Notes: generated from the sequence alone by a model not told the origin. DNA of 64,000 bases from UMGS1491 sp944380925 (GCA_944380925.1 CALWJD010000001.1:124001-188000); one strand, 5' to 3'; counted from the first letter of the stretch, positions 9,291-18,024 are shown. A program made the numbers and translations.

Positions 9291-10397
9291 CTAAACAGGT
9301 TCTTTCCCTGTTACCGAAATATTGATATTTTGAGTTACTTTATAATCGCATTTTTTAATATATTCTTTCCAATCCCGCTCTACTTTTTTAAAATATGCGG
9401 GATCGGAATTTTTTAATGTTTTCCCCCACAAGAAAACATCTTCCCCCCTACCTTTTAGCATATCTATTACCCTACGATAAACATTTTGCATTTCGTAAGA
9501 AAACTTTTGCGCAATAAGATTTTTGGTATCCTCATCAAAATAAAACTCATATTTTTTGTCCATTGCAAACACAGAAATATCCATATTTAGGTTAATATCA
9601 AAGCATGGAATATCATCATTAAATTGAACTTTTGTATTGCCGGAAACCTTGCTTACAATGCACGTAACATCTCCAAACTTATCCACCTTTATAGTATAAG
9701 CCCCAAAATTTGGCACGCCCTTTAAAATCATAAACCCATAAGCATTTTCTTCATCTATAAAATTGCTAAGCTTATCGCCCGCAAAAACAGCCACACCCTT
9801 AAGGCAAATGTTTTTCCCTTCCGACTGCTCCTTATTAGGTGATATCCAAGCAACATAAGGCGAAGATATTTCGTTTTTAATATCCGAAACAAAATGCAAA
9901 ATATCAGAACCGAGCTCATCGGGAATAAGATCACAAATATCCTTTGCCTTGAGCGGTTTATTATTTGTTTTTATATTGAAAATTTCTAAAGCCTTATCCT
10001 TTGTTATGCATATTTTTACTTTAGGTCTTGCCTCGCAATGACGAATAAAAAAATCTATAAAATTATCTATTCCCACCTCCGCCACTTTCTGACCCAAAAC
10101 CACAACCATATTTTGCGAATAAACAGGAGTCAGGCTTGTTTGTTTAGATATATTTTCGAGCGCTTCCATAAGAGTTATACCTGTTACCTGCAAAGTTTTT
10201 GTGTTAGGTTCATCCTCATCAATAGGATTTTTAAAATCCAAAGCTTGCACGGTAACGATATATTTATTGGACTCAAAATCTATACCTATTCCTTGAACTA
10301 CGAGCTTTTGATGTATTTGCTCACTTTCGGAACAACCGCTAATATTTATAAAAATAAAAAACAAAAATATAAGATAAACAATTCTTTTAATTTTCAA
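9291..10397 (-). CDS. gerAC: Spore germination protein, GerAC family lipoprotein
   Basis: 368 residues. The N-terminus (MKIKRIVYLIFLFFIFINIS-GC) is a lipoprotein signal with lipobox ISGC, so the protein is probably tethered to the outer face of the spore inner membrane. The rest matches the GerAC fold: 'VVQGIGID' and 'TVQALDFKNP' near the start and 'NINISVTGKEPV' at the end. It is the C subunit of a GerA-type germinant receptor. It is last in the operon and its start overlaps the end of gerAB by 11 nt, indicating translational coupling. Confidence 0.92.
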   Translation of the reverse strand: MKIKRIVYLIFLFFIFINISGCSESEQIHQKLVVQGIGIDFESNKYIVTVQALDFKNPIDEDEPNTKTLQVTGITLMEALENISKQTSLTPVYSQNMVVVLGQKVAEVGIDNFIDFFIRHCEARPKVKICITKDKALEIFNIKTNNKPLKAKDICDLIPDELGSDILHFVSDIKNEISSPYVAWISPNKEQSEGKNICLKGVAVFAGDKLSNFIDEENAYGFMILKGVPNFGAYTIKVDKFGDVTCIVSKVSGNTKVQFNDDIPCFDINLNMDISVFAMDKKYEFYFDEDTKNLIAQKFSYEMQNVYRRVIDMLKGRGEDVFLWGKTLKNSDPAYFKKVERDWKEYIKKCDYKVTQNINISVTGKEPV

Positions 10398-11478
10398 TTT
10401 TTATTTTCTCCTTTTTCGGCTTTTTATTTTTAAAAACTATAAGAATAGCAGGAATAGCCACGGCTATTATCAGCAGATACGCAAGCAGAAAATATGTTAA
10501 AAAGCTTTTATAAAGAACTTTGAATTCACCATAAAAAAACGGAAATAACGCCAGAGCCACGCCAAACATAACAATTGAAATTTTACTTGCGCGATCGCCT
10601 TTTATTTTTTTTACTCCCTCGCCTGCCAAAAACAAAAATAGCGAAAGCTTTAGAAAAATTCCCGACATCCATATTCCAAGATATAAAGAATCCAAATGCC
10701 TGAAAGCTCCAAATTTTCCTATCCCCGCCGCAGTATAGACGGGGAAAAGCTGAGTTTTACCAAAATCCCCCATTGTGCCGGTTATTAAAATAATAATCAG
10801 CGCAAATATAAAATATATACCCGTATTCCAAAATACCATCCCTTTTCTGTGGCTACCTTTAGACATCGGTAGCAAAACAGCAAGCGCCGGAATACATGAT
10901 GCTTGAGAAATCATATATATTACTCCTTCGCCGCATGATTCAAATCCATTATATAAAAGCGGGGTAAAATTAATTTTTTCTATACTTGAAAACAAGGATA
11001 TTCCCAAAAATAAAAATGCCAAAATGGTTGCCAAAAGTATAAACGCTGAAGTTCGTACCAAAGCTTCCAGACCTTTATATGCTCCATAACATGCGGAAAA
11101 TAATAGCAAAGCCGAAAGAAGCGGCAATGATATTGAGGGGTTCACTGCGTTTAGAATAAAATTATTAAATATCGCAAGAGTATGAAAGCTTATAATCAAA
11201 TAATAAATTACGTATAAAGCAGTAACTAATATTCCAAACTTTCCGAAATATTGTTCCGAATTATCAATAAGGCTCATTTTCATATCCATTTTGAAAAGTT
11301 TATAAATAGGAACCATAAGTAAAAAAGTTAAAATAAAGGCAATTGGTATAGAAACAAGATGATCCCAAAGTTCTGAATCGCCTATAAGAAGGGTACCATA
11401 CGTCATGCTAACCACCATTCTGCTAACAAACAACATGGCAAAAAGCTGCCCTGAGGAAACAGACTTTATTTCCTGCAT
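10387..11478 (-). CDS. gerAB: Spore germination protein, GerAB family permease
   Basis: 363 residues with about ten hydrophobic segments, in the amino-acid/polyamine transporter-like GerAB family. The start 'EIKSVSSGQLFAMLFVSRMV' and 'GMVFWNTGIYFIFALIIILI' are characteristic. This is the B subunit of a GerA receptor, thought to form the germinant-sensing transmembrane part. It is the middle gene of gerAA-gerAB-gerAC: 25 nt after gerAA, overlapping gerAC by 11 nt. Expression would be in the forespore. Confidence 0.92.
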   Translation of the reverse strand: MQEIKSVSSGQLFAMLFVSRMVVSMTYGTLLIGDSELWDHLVSIPIAFILTFLLMVPIYKLFKMDMKMSLIDNSEQYFGKFGILVTALYVIYYLIISFHTLAIFNNFILNAVNPSISLPLLSALLLFSACYGAYKGLEALVRTSAFILLATILAFLFLGISLFSSIEKINFTPLLYNGFESCGEGVIYMISQASCIPALAVLLPMSKGSHRKGMVFWNTGIYFIFALIIILITGTMGDFGKTQLFPVYTAAGIGKFGAFRHLDSLYLGIWMSGIFLKLSLFLFLAGEGVKKIKGDRASKISIVMFGVALALFPFFYGEFKVLYKSFLTYFLLAYLLIIAVAIPAILIVFKNKKPKKEKIKIEN

Positions 11479-11503
11479 ACAATATCTTTCACCTCTTTTA
11501 AAA

Positions 11504-13033
11504 TCAATCGTTTTTTACTTCCGAACCCGGTAAATCTTGTACTTTTATACTTTTTTTAGATAAAAAGCTCCAGCCGCCACGCACTAAAACGTCTCTCATG
11601 GCGAAAATATTAAACGGTGAGAGCGGAGATGTAAATGGTATACCATAACTATTTTTCGAACAAATATTAACAAGAACCGTCGTAAAGACAATCATTATCC
11701 CCCATATTCCCAAAACACCGCCTGCAATTATAAAAACAAATTTAAGTATTGAAATCGGTTCATATAGATTCGGAATAACATAAGAAGAAATAGCTGTAAG
11801 CGCCACAACCATAAGCGTTGGCGCCCCAATAAGGCCGGAACTTACAGCCGTTTCCCCTATCACAAGAGCTCCAACTATACTTACGGCATGGCTAAGCGGC
11901 CGTGGAATGCGAAGTCCCGCCTCGCGCATAACCTCATAAATAAGGTGAATAAGTACCGTTTCAAACATAAGCGAAAATGGAGTATTCGCAACCGCAAGAG
12001 CAATTTTATTAAAAATAGGCGGCGGCAAAATTTCGGGATTAAAAGTACTTATTCCAACATAAAGTCCCGGGAGTAACGTAGAAAAAAGAAAAGCAATATA
12101 TTTTAGCCACCTTGTAAACGTTGCAAAATAAGGGTGAACGGTGTAATCATCTAAGTGCTGAAAGTATTCAACAAATAAATAAGGCACTATCAAGGCGTTA
12201 GGGGTACCATCAACTAAAATCGCAACCCTACCTTCTGAAATTTTTCCGCAAACGGTATCCGGCCGCTCGGTCATACCAACTCCGCTAAAAATCGAAAAAT
12301 CTCCCTGATCATCTAAATAAGGAATGATATATCCCGCATCTATAACCATTTCTAAATCTATACCTTTTAGTTTTTCTTTTATGCTGTTTAAAATACTACT
12401 CGACACCTTGTCGGTAAGATAGCAAAGGCAAACCGAAGTATTACTCTGCGCCCCTATTTGCATAAGCTCAAATTTAAGTTTGGGGCTTCTTATTCTTCGC
12501 CTTATAAGTGGCAAATTCATCATAATAGGCTCAACAAAGCCCTCTCTTGAACCACGCTGCATAATCTCGGAAGAAGGCTCAGAAACCGCTCTGAACGGAA
12601 ACCCTTGCACTCCGAGCCCAAGCATGCAGTCGCACCCGTCCATAGCAAAAACAGCAGAGCCCGAAGTAATAAGCGAAATTGCATCTTTAAACGTATAAAC
12701 CTCCACTTGATCCGAAGCAATCACTATATTATCCCTTATAAATCTATATTTTTCCGGCGAGGTCGTGCCTTTTACGTCCGATTTTATTATCGGAAGCATT
12801 ACGCTTTGGGTAAGAGTATCTTTACTAACCATACCCGCAATGGTTATCAGCGCACTTTTTACTCCCGAAATTTCTATATATTTTATGGTTAAATCTATGC
12901 TATCGCTAAACTCACGCTTAAAATATTCCAAGTTTTGAACAAGAGATTTTGAAAAAAATTTATTACCTGATTTATCGTTATGCCCCTTCGAAGGCGAACA
13001 ATATACATCTTTAAAATGCCCCAAAATACCCAT
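11504..13033 (-). CDS. gerAA: Spore germination protein, GerAA family
   Basis: 509 residues: a cytoplasmic N-terminal domain (1-about 290) and a C-terminal membrane domain with four to five segments. Family hallmarks are 'TSGSAVFAMDGCD', 'SREGFVEPIMMNLPLIRRRIRSPKL' (read across two stretches), 'VAILVDGTPNALIVPYLFVEYFQ' and 'EAGLRIPRPLSHAVSIVGALVIGETAV'. It is subunit A of a germinant receptor. It is first in the operon, starting at ATG behind AAAGGAGATG. The specificity of the receptor cannot be read from sequence. Confidence 0.94.
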   Translation of the reverse strand: MGILGHFKDVYCSPSKGHNDKSGNKFFSKSLVQNLEYFKREFSDSIDLTIKYIEISGVKSALITIAGMVSKDTLTQSVMLPIIKSDVKGTTSPEKYRFIRDNIVIASDQVEVYTFKDAISLITSGSAVFAMDGCDCMLGLGVQGFPFRAVSEPSSEIMQRGSREGFVEPIMMNLPLIRRRIRSPKLKFELMQIGAQSNTSVCLCYLTDKVSSSILNSIKEKLKGIDLEMVIDAGYIIPYLDDQGDFSIFSGVGMTERPDTVCGKISEGRVAILVDGTPNALIVPYLFVEYFQHLDDYTVHPYFATFTRWLKYIAFLFSTLLPGLYVGISTFNPEILPPPIFNKIALAVANTPFSLMFETVLIHLIYEVMREAGLRIPRPLSHAVSIVGALVIGETAVSSGLIGAPTLMVVALTAISSYVIPNLYEPISILKFVFIIAGGVLGIWGIMIVFTTVLVNICSKNSYGIPFTSPLSPFNIFAMRDVLVRGGWSFLSKKSIKVQDLPGSEVKND

Positions 13034-13159
13034 TTTACATCTCCTTTGCGATAATAATATTTTTGCCTATTAATAAGTTGTGCAGAAAAAGCCAAAATAT
13101 CCCAAAAATAAAATCCAGCTGCTTTTGTAACCTCTTAAAAACAGCTGAATTACTCTATT

Positions 13160-13187
13160 TATTATGAAAGGGAATTTTATAATTTCA
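13160..13187 (-). promoter_or_regulatory. Candidate forespore (sigma-G-like) promoter of the gerA operon
   Basis: On the minus strand TGAAAT is followed after 15 nt by CATAATA, close to the sigma-G pattern expected for gerA operons, about 130 nt upstream of gerAA. No good sigma-A promoter is seen in this gap. The assignment is tentative. Confidence 0.35.
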
Positions 13188-13208
13188 GAAAACCAAAGTC
13201 ATACGTAA

Positions 13209-13586
13209 CTAACCTATTATTCCCCTAAAAGAATCTTCTTTATCGATTACATATTTATTTTCCGTAACACTTCCTTTTTGTTTTTCACATGGGCAACCCC
13301 CGTGTTTACAGTTAATTCTGGCGTCCCCTACTTCAACCTTTGCTCCAAACACAACGGGAACTTCCACTCTTAATTTTTGGATTATAACAAATTTGCAAAC
13401 TTCTTTTGGGTGACCCTCCGGCATTTTGGCGCCTCTTTCAATAATTGGCTTACTTATACATTCCGTTTTAATTTTTCCTATTCTTGCAAATGGCTTTACC
13501 TCAACCGGAACGCCAACGCTTACGTCTTGATATCCGAGCGCAGAGCAAACTTCTTCTCTTTGTGAACTTTCGTGACTATAAGACAT
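13209..13586 (-). CDS. Conserved hypothetical cysteine-containing protein
   Basis: 125 residues starting at ATG behind a strong AAGGAGGAG. I cannot name the family. Visible features are 'YQDVSVGVPVEVKPFARIGKIKTEC', then a segment 'VCKFVIIQKLRVEVPVVFGA' that recalls the beta-rich repeat motif of clostridial spore-coat-type proteins, and a CKHGGCPCEKQ cysteine cluster. It is acidic/neutral and soluble, with no signal peptide. It sits upstream of gerAA on the same strand, 175 nt away. A spore-layer role is only a guess from context. Confidence 0.7.
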   Translation of the reverse strand: MSYSHESSQREEVCSALGYQDVSVGVPVEVKPFARIGKIKTECISKPIIERGAKMPEGHPKEVCKFVIIQKLRVEVPVVFGAKVEVGDARINCKHGGCPCEKQKGSVTENKYVIDKEDSFRGIIG

Positions 13587-13758
13587 TCTAAAACTCCTCC
13601 TTGAAAAACAGTCCTTGATTTTAGAGATTCATTATTTTATAAACATTTGTTTAAAATAAATCTCATTAACATACTATTCAAAAACTAAAGCTTTTGTGAA
13701 TGTGGGTCCTTTACATATGATTACTTGTTTTTATATATACCTTTCGACAATTTAATCA

Positions 13759-13787
13759 TTGAAAAAATATTATATTTGAAGTACAAT
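13759..13787 (+). promoter_or_regulatory. Promoter of the cyclophilin-rsmD operon
   Basis: TTGAAA-N17-TACAAT, with the -10 box 38 nt upstream of the ATG at 13826. Confidence 0.75.
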
Positions 13788-13825
13788 TTGGTAGGTTGCC
13801 GAAAATTTTGAAAGAGGTATTCAAA

Positions 13826-14626
13826 ATGAAAAAATTAAAAAAAATCATAGGAGTGACAGCAATGGCAATTTTACTCGCTAATCTACCGGGATGTTATAAC
13901 GCCAATAAAACAAGCACTGAAGAAGAAACTTCTTACTACAAAACCGGATACCAAATCGAAAACCCGGAAAGTAATGAAGAATATGCAATAGTTGAAACAA
14001 ATATGGGTACATTTAAAATGAGATTTTTCCCGCAAGAGGCTCCAAAAGCGGTGGAAAATTTTAAAGGTCTTGCGCAAAAAGGATATTATAATAACGTAAC
14101 ATTCCACAGAGTTATAGATGATTTTATGGTTCAATGCGGAGACCCGGAAGGAACCGGCGCCGGCGGCGAAAGCCTTTGGAAACAAGATTTTGAAGATGAA
14201 TTTAGCAAAAGCTTGCTTAACATAACCGGCGCGGTTGCAATGGCAAACAGAGGGCCAAATACCAACGGAAGCCAGTTCTTTATAAACAATCAGAATCCGG
14301 AAAATTTCAAGGGTTGGGAACAATTCGAGCAATACTATAACATTTACAAAAGAAACCCTGATAAATTTAACAAAATGTATGGCGGAACCATTGATATGTC
14401 CAAAGTAACCGATGAAGTTAAAAAACTATATCAAGAACACGGTGGAAATCCGAATTTAGACGGATACTACAACACTGCTCACAAAGGTCATACCGTATTT
14501 GCGCAAGTATTTGAAGGTATGGACGTTATTCAAAAAATCTCCAAAGTTAAAACCGATGAAAACGATAAACCAATTGAACCGGTGATAATAAAGAGTATTA
14601 AATTCGATAGATACCAAGCAAAGTGA
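13826..14626 (+). CDS. Lipoprotein peptidyl-prolyl cis-trans isomerase, cyclophilin type
   Basis: 266 residues from ATG 13826 (Shine-Dalgarno AAAGAGG); an in-frame TTG 30 nt upstream has no ribosome-binding site. The N-terminus MKKLKKIIGVTAMAILLANL-PGC is a lipoprotein signal (lipobox LPGC), so the enzyme should act outside the membrane on exported proteins. Cyclophilin motifs are 'FHRVIDDFMVQCGDPEGTGAGG', 'AMANRGPNTNGSQFFI' and 'GHTVFAQVFEGMDVI'. An insert of about 55 residues separates the last two, a common clostridial variation. The stop overlaps the rsmD ribosome-binding site. Confidence 0.93.
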   Translation: MKKLKKIIGVTAMAILLANLPGCYNANKTSTEEETSYYKTGYQIENPESNEEYAIVETNMGTFKMRFFPQEAPKAVENFKGLAQKGYYNNVTFHRVIDDFMVQCGDPEGTGAGGESLWKQDFEDEFSKSLLNITGAVAMANRGPNTNGSQFFINNQNPENFKGWEQFEQYYNIYKRNPDKFNKMYGGTIDMSKVTDEVKKLYQEHGGNPNLDGYYNTAHKGHTVFAQVFEGMDVIQKISKVKTDENDKPIEPVIIKSIKFDRYQAK

Positions 14627-14627
14627 G

Positions 14628-15185
14628 GTGCTCACGATAAACGTTGTTTCGGGAATTATAAAAGGCTTAAAACTAGATTCCGACAAAAGCGATGATTTAA
14701 GACCTACAAAGGAAAGAATTAAAAAATCAATTTTTGATATTTTAGGCGCAAGAATATACGGCAAAACTTTTTTGGATTTATTCGGCGGAACAGGCCAGGT
14801 AGGGATAGAAGCCTTTAGCTGTGGGGCTAAAAAATCAATCATAGTCGAAGCAAAAAAGAGTCATTTTAACATGATTAAAAAAAATATTTCCAAAATAAAA
14901 ATTGCACATAATATCGAAGTCGTAAATTGCGATGCTTTAAAATTCCTAAGTAGCAACAAAACACCCATAGATATTGCCTTTTTAGATCCCCCATATGCCC
15001 AATCCGATCTATTGGAAAACTCTTTAAACTTGCTTTTAAATTCCATGACTCCAACGGGAATAATAATTACGGAAACTCTTTCTTCGCAAAATGTACAAAA
15101 CAATATAAAAGATTTTTTTTTGAAAAAACAATATCCATATGGTAAAATAGTTCTACGTGTTTACTCGAATGAAAATTCACATTAA
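14628..15185 (+). CDS. rsmD: 16S rRNA (guanine966-N2)-methyltransferase RsmD
   Basis: 185 residues. A Rossmann methyltransferase with 'DLFGGTGQVGIEAFSCGA' and catalytic 'DPPYAQ'; 'LRPTKERIKKSIFDIL' is the RsmD substrate-loop signature. It methylates G966 of 16S rRNA. The listed GTG 14628 lies only 1 nt after the upstream stop and overlaps the only Shine-Dalgarno (GAGGTG 14625-14630). RsmD proteins normally begin M-x-(V/I)-(V/I)-S-G, and here that position is ATA at 14637, 6 nt after GAGGTG, so the true initiator may be ATA. coaD, often next to rsmD, is absent. Confidence 0.92.
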   Translation: MLTINVVSGIIKGLKLDSDKSDDLRPTKERIKKSIFDILGARIYGKTFLDLFGGTGQVGIEAFSCGAKKSIIVEAKKSHFNMIKKNISKIKIAHNIEVVNCDALKFLSSNKTPIDIAFLDPPYAQSDLLENSLNLLLNSMTPTGIIITETLSSQNVQNNIKDFFLKKQYPYGKIVLRVYSNENSH

Positions 15186-15211
15186 ATAACATGAAAATAG
15201 GTGGTAACATT

Positions 15212-15679
15212 ATGGATATAGATAATTTGATGGACGAACTCGAAGATATTTTGGAGGCTTCTTGGCGCTTACCGTTATCGGGCGGGAAAGCAATGGTAGA
15301 TACGAGCGAAGTAAAAAGAATTCTTGAAGATATAAGGCTTGCCTTGCCAAGGGAAGTAGTGCAGGCAAAAAAAATAGTTGATGAACGCAATAAGATATTA
15401 GATAAAGCCCAAAGCGAAATAGACGCCATGATGAAAATTTCGGAAGAAAAAGTAAAAAGCATGGTAAGCAAAAGTGAGATAGTTAGAAGTGCCCAAAACA
15501 CCGCAAACGATATAATATCCGAAGCGAATGCACGAGCACAAGAAATAAAAAGCTCGACCAATGAATACGTAAGCAATATGATGAAGCGCTTAGATGAAAC
15601 CATAACGACAAATCTTGCTGAAATAAGAAAAGCTCGCCAGATGTTGCAAAGTGGCGGCCGCGAAACAATATCAGAATAA
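15212..15679 (+). CDS. Coiled-coil protein (DivIVA/ATPase-subunit-like)
   Basis: 155 residues from ATG 15212, behind AGGTGG; an ATG at 15191 is rejected because the Shine-Dalgarno lies downstream of it. The protein begins MDIDNLMDELEDILEASW, has a DTSEVKRILEDIRLALPRE segment, and then about 95 residues of continuous charged helix, a long coiled coil. Such proteins commonly follow rsmD/coaD in Clostridia and are often labelled ATPase or DivIVA-like, without proven function. It is second or third gene of the cyclophilin-rsmD operon and ends at a strong terminator. Confidence 0.75.
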   Translation: MDIDNLMDELEDILEASWRLPLSGGKAMVDTSEVKRILEDIRLALPREVVQAKKIVDERNKILDKAQSEIDAMMKISEEKVKSMVSKSEIVRSAQNTANDIISEANARAQEIKSSTNEYVSNMMKRLDETITTNLAEIRKARQMLQSGGRETISE

Positions 15680-15684
15680 CAAGA

Positions 15685-15717
15685 AAATCACGTACTCGGT
15701 GCGTGATTTCTTTCTTA
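15685..15717 (+). terminator. Rho-independent terminator
   Basis: 8-bp perfect stem AAATCACG / CGTGATTT with a 9-nt loop and a T-rich tail, directly after the coiled-coil gene. Confidence 0.85.
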
Positions 15718-15766
15718 CGTTTCATTTTTCCAATAGTAAGTGTCAGAAATAGAAATTCAATCCATA

Positions 15767-16189
15767 TTATACTATAGGGTGAATCAAATTGTTAATCGCA
15801 GGATAATTCTCGATCTCATCATCGCCTAAAACTTTTTCAGCAACTTTCTTAAAACGAGCAACTGAAATATTTTTTCCTTTCAATCTCTCTTTTAAATCAC
15901 CCACAGTATCTATTTCCACAGTCTCTCCCCCATCATGACACTGATTTATAATATTCATTAAATCAGCCACTTCTTGCGGAGAGAACATTCCAATTTTTCC
16001 GAGCTTACCGCCAATAAGCAAAAGAGCCAGCACGCCCACGGTTATACCTGCCCTTTTAAGGATTATCTTTTGTTTTTCGCTTAAACCACCAACTGCTTTT
16101 TCAAGGTCTTCCGGAGGAAGCTTTTCAAGCAAAGCGTTAACAGCTTCTTTGGTTTCAGGACTAATACTATTTTCTTCTTTTACAGACAT
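15767..16189 (-). CDS. Small membrane protein with a GG-ending N-terminal segment
   Basis: 140 residues from ATG 16189 behind AAGGAGTG (an in-frame ATG upstream lacks a ribosome-binding site). The first 35 residues form an acidic amphipathic helix ending 'LPPEDLEKAVGG', like a double-glycine leader. Then comes a hydrophobic stretch 'AGITVGVLALLLIGGKLGKIG' and an acidic C-terminal half of about 75 residues. I do not recognise the family. It may be a divergent relative of the double-glycine peptides elsewhere in the window, or just a membrane protein with a chance GG. It is monocistronic, in an AT-rich setting, with TTGACA about 70 nt upstream. Confidence 0.65.
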   Translation of the reverse strand: MSVKEENSISPETKEAVNALLEKLPPEDLEKAVGGLSEKQKIILKRAGITVGVLALLLIGGKLGKIGMFSPQEVADLMNIINQCHDGGETVEIDTVGDLKERLKGKNISVARFKKVAEKVLGDDEIENYPAINNLIHPIV

Positions 16190-16341
16190 TTTTAAACACT
16201 CCTTTGAATAAAGTATCTTCAAATTTTCAATTCACAGTAATTGCAACACAATTATATAAAATGTCAATAATTATTATCGTTTTCATTCAAATAAAAATGA
16301 GCTTGACAAAATACTTTATTATTAATTACCAAAACAATTTA

Positions 16342-16386
16342 TAAAAAAATAAAACAACAGACCGCCTGCAAACGCAAGGTGGTCTG
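16342..16386 (-). terminator. Terminator of the remA-gmk-rpoZ operon
   Basis: On the minus strand a stem of about 12 bp (CAGACC/GGTCTG core, one bulge) with loop GTTT is followed by a T-rich stretch, 61 nt after the rpoZ stop. Confidence 0.8.
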
Positions 16387-16446
16387 GTTTTATACAAAAT
16401 AAAATCGTCAAAAAATTAAAAAATTCAGGGCAAATCAGCTTTAAAA

Positions 16447-16644
16447 TCAATCCGGGGCCATAATATTATACTTATACTCTTTAAGCTCTTTTATGGCCAT
16501 ATTAACAGGCTTTTCTTCAACAATTTCTCCTTTAAGAATAATATCATCCGTTATTTCACGGGCACGCTTTGCAACCGCCACAGCCAATGCGTACTTGCTT
16601 GATTCACCATTTAGCATATCCTCTGCAGATAATTTTCTTTTCAT
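16447..16644 (-). CDS. rpoZ: DNA-directed RNA polymerase omega subunit
   Basis: 65 residues, slightly short but typical for clostridial omega. The family core 'SKYALAVAVAKRAREI' and the following 'EKPVNMAIKELKEYKY' (the E-KPV-AI-EL pattern) are clear. Omega stabilises the beta-prime subunit of RNA polymerase. It is the last gene of remA-gmk-rpoZ; its start overlaps the end of gmk by 4 nt. Confidence 0.93.
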   Translation of the reverse strand: MKRKLSAEDMLNGESSKYALAVAVAKRAREITDDIILKGEIVEEKPVNMAIKELKEYKYNIMAPD

Positions 16645-17255
16645 TTTTTCAACACCTCATCAATAATATAACCCGAACGGGAAGATTTCATATATTCAGA
16701 ATCTATAATTTTGGAAATATCTTCTGCACAAACCGAAAGCTTATCATTTACAACTATATAATTATAATCCGTAGCGGAAAGAATCTCTTTTTCGGCAACC
16801 AAAATTCGATTTTTTATTATTTCTTCGCTATCAAGCCCCCTACCGATCAAACGATTTTTAAGCTCCTCAACAGAAGAAGGCACGATAAATATACTAACCG
16901 CATCTTTACGCTTTTTTATTACCTGTCGTGCTCCCTGAACTTCAATTTCCAAAATTACGCTATTGCCACTCTCTAGCTCTTTATCTATCTCAAAACTTCT
17001 TGTTCCATAATAATTGCCGCAGTAGGTAGCGTATTCGAGCATCTCACCATTATCTATCAGTTTTTCAAACTCTTGCTTGCTTACAAAATGGTAATCTACG
17101 CCATCAACCTCGCCACTTCTCGGCAAGCGAGTAGTATAAGAAATCGAAAGTCTTAAATCTTTTCTTTCTTTTAAAATCAATTTTAAAACAGAATCCTTGC
17201 CCACACCGGAAGGACCCGAAAGAACTATTAGCATACCTGTTTTCTCTCTTGACAT
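16641..17255 (-). CDS. gmk: Guanylate kinase
   Basis: 204 residues from ATG 17255, 7 nt after GGAAGG; the TTG at 17270 overlaps that ribosome-binding site and is rejected. The P-loop is 'LSGPSGVGKDSV'. GMP-binding residues are in 'SISYTTRLPRSGEVDGVDYHFVS' and 'LEYATYCGNYYGT'. It converts GMP to GDP with ATP. It lies between remA and rpoZ, a conserved Firmicutes order. Confidence 0.96.
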   Translation of the reverse strand: MSREKTGMLIVLSGPSGVGKDSVLKLILKERKDLRLSISYTTRLPRSGEVDGVDYHFVSKQEFEKLIDNGEMLEYATYCGNYYGTRSFEIDKELESGNSVILEIEVQGARQVIKKRKDAVSIFIVPSSVEELKNRLIGRGLDSEEIIKNRILVAEKEILSATDYNYIVVNDKLSVCAEDISKIIDSEYMKSSRSGYIIDEVLKK

Positions 17256-17271
17256 AGCAAAACCTTCCAAA

Positions 17272-17514
17272 CTATTCTTCGCTCTTTGTAAGCTTATTTT
17301 GTAGCGTTTCAGATGACAATGCCGACAAAACTATATGCCCCGTATCCATAACAAGAATCGATTGCGTTTTACGTCCACAAGAGGCATCAATAAGGCAATT
17401 TTTTTCTTTACCTAAACGAATAAGCCTTTTCATGGGAGAAGAATCCGGTGTGAGAATTGATATAATTCTCGAAGATGAGACTAAATTTCCAAAACCAACA
17501 TTCAAAAAAGCCAA
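17272..17514 (-). CDS. remA: Extracellular matrix regulator RemA (DUF370)
   Basis: About 80 residues. The start chosen is TTG 17514, 7 nt after GGGAG, giving MAFLNVGFGNLVSSSRIISI, which aligns with RemA N-termini; an upstream TTG would add six residues. Further motifs are 'SPMKRLIRLGKEKNCLIDASCGRKTQSI' (in two stretches) and 'DTGHIVLSALSSETL'. RemA is a DNA-binding protein that controls matrix genes in Bacillus subtilis. It is the first gene of the operon and lies just below the tRNA cluster on the same strand, so read-through is possible. Confidence 0.92.
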   Translation of the reverse strand: MAFLNVGFGNLVSSSRIISILTPDSSPMKRLIRLGKEKNCLIDASCGRKTQSILVMDTGHIVLSALSSETLQNKLTKSEE

Positions 17515-17615
17515 ACTCAAAACTCCCAACAAACGTAATAATAGTCAAATTTTGCCTTACTATACACAAATTAAATCTGCATATCGCACGGCAAAATTCG
17601 AAACTAATCACTATA

Positions 17616-17689
17616 TGGAGGCGCCACCCAGATTCGAACTGGGGATAGAGGTTTTGCAGACCTCGGCCTTACCACTTGGCTATAGCGCC
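17616..17689 (-). tRNA. tRNA-Cys (GCA)
   Basis: A complete cloverleaf: acceptor GGCGCTA/TGGCGCC, anticodon GCA, T-loop TTCGAAT, CCA encoded. It is the last of five tRNAs on the minus strand. Confidence 0.95.
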
Positions 17690-17707
17690 ATAATTATAGA
17701 TATAAAT

Positions 17708-17783
17708 TGGAGCGGATGACGGGGCTCGAACCCGCTACCTCCACCTTGGCAAGGTGGCGCTCTACCAGATGAGCTACATCCGC
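17708..17783 (-). tRNA. tRNA-Gly (GCC)
   Basis: Starts GCGGATGTAGCTC, anticodon GCC in the CTTGCCAAG loop, T-loop GTTCGAGC, CCA encoded. Confidence 0.95.
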
Positions 17784-17786
17784 ACA

Positions 17787-17862
17787 TGGTGCCTCCGGGT
17801 GGAATCGAACCACCGACACAAGGATTTTCAGTCCTTTGCTCTACCAACTGAGCTACAGAGGC
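17787..17862 (-). tRNA. tRNA-Phe (GAA)
   Basis: Starts GCCTCTGTAGCTC, anticodon GAA within GACTGAAAATC, T-loop GTTCGATT, CCA encoded. Only 3 nt separate it from tRNA-Gly. Confidence 0.95.
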
Positions 17863-17939
17863 AATTAAACTTCTTAACTTTACTACATCTCTTATTTTAA
17901 TAATACTAAACGCAATAAACCATTATTACAAAAAATAAG

Positions 17940-18016
17940 TGGCGACCCGGAACGGGCTCGAACCGTCGACCTCTAGCGTGACAGGCTAGCGTTCTAACCA
18001 ACTGAACTACCGGGCC
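17940..18016 (-). tRNA. tRNA-Asp (GTC)
   Basis: Starts GGCCCGGTAGTTC, anticodon GTC within CCTGTCACG, T-loop GTTCGAGC, CCA encoded. Confidence 0.95.
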
Positions 18017-18024
18017 ACATCAAA

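Noticed and set aside
13100..13155. CAGCTG repeats as terminator of the 13209-13586 gene
   Set aside because: The 6-bp self-complementary arms and a long loop without a T run are too weak to call.
17408..17611. Minus-strand frame overlapping remA
   Set aside because: It is out of frame with remA, lacks a ribosome-binding site and does not resemble any family.
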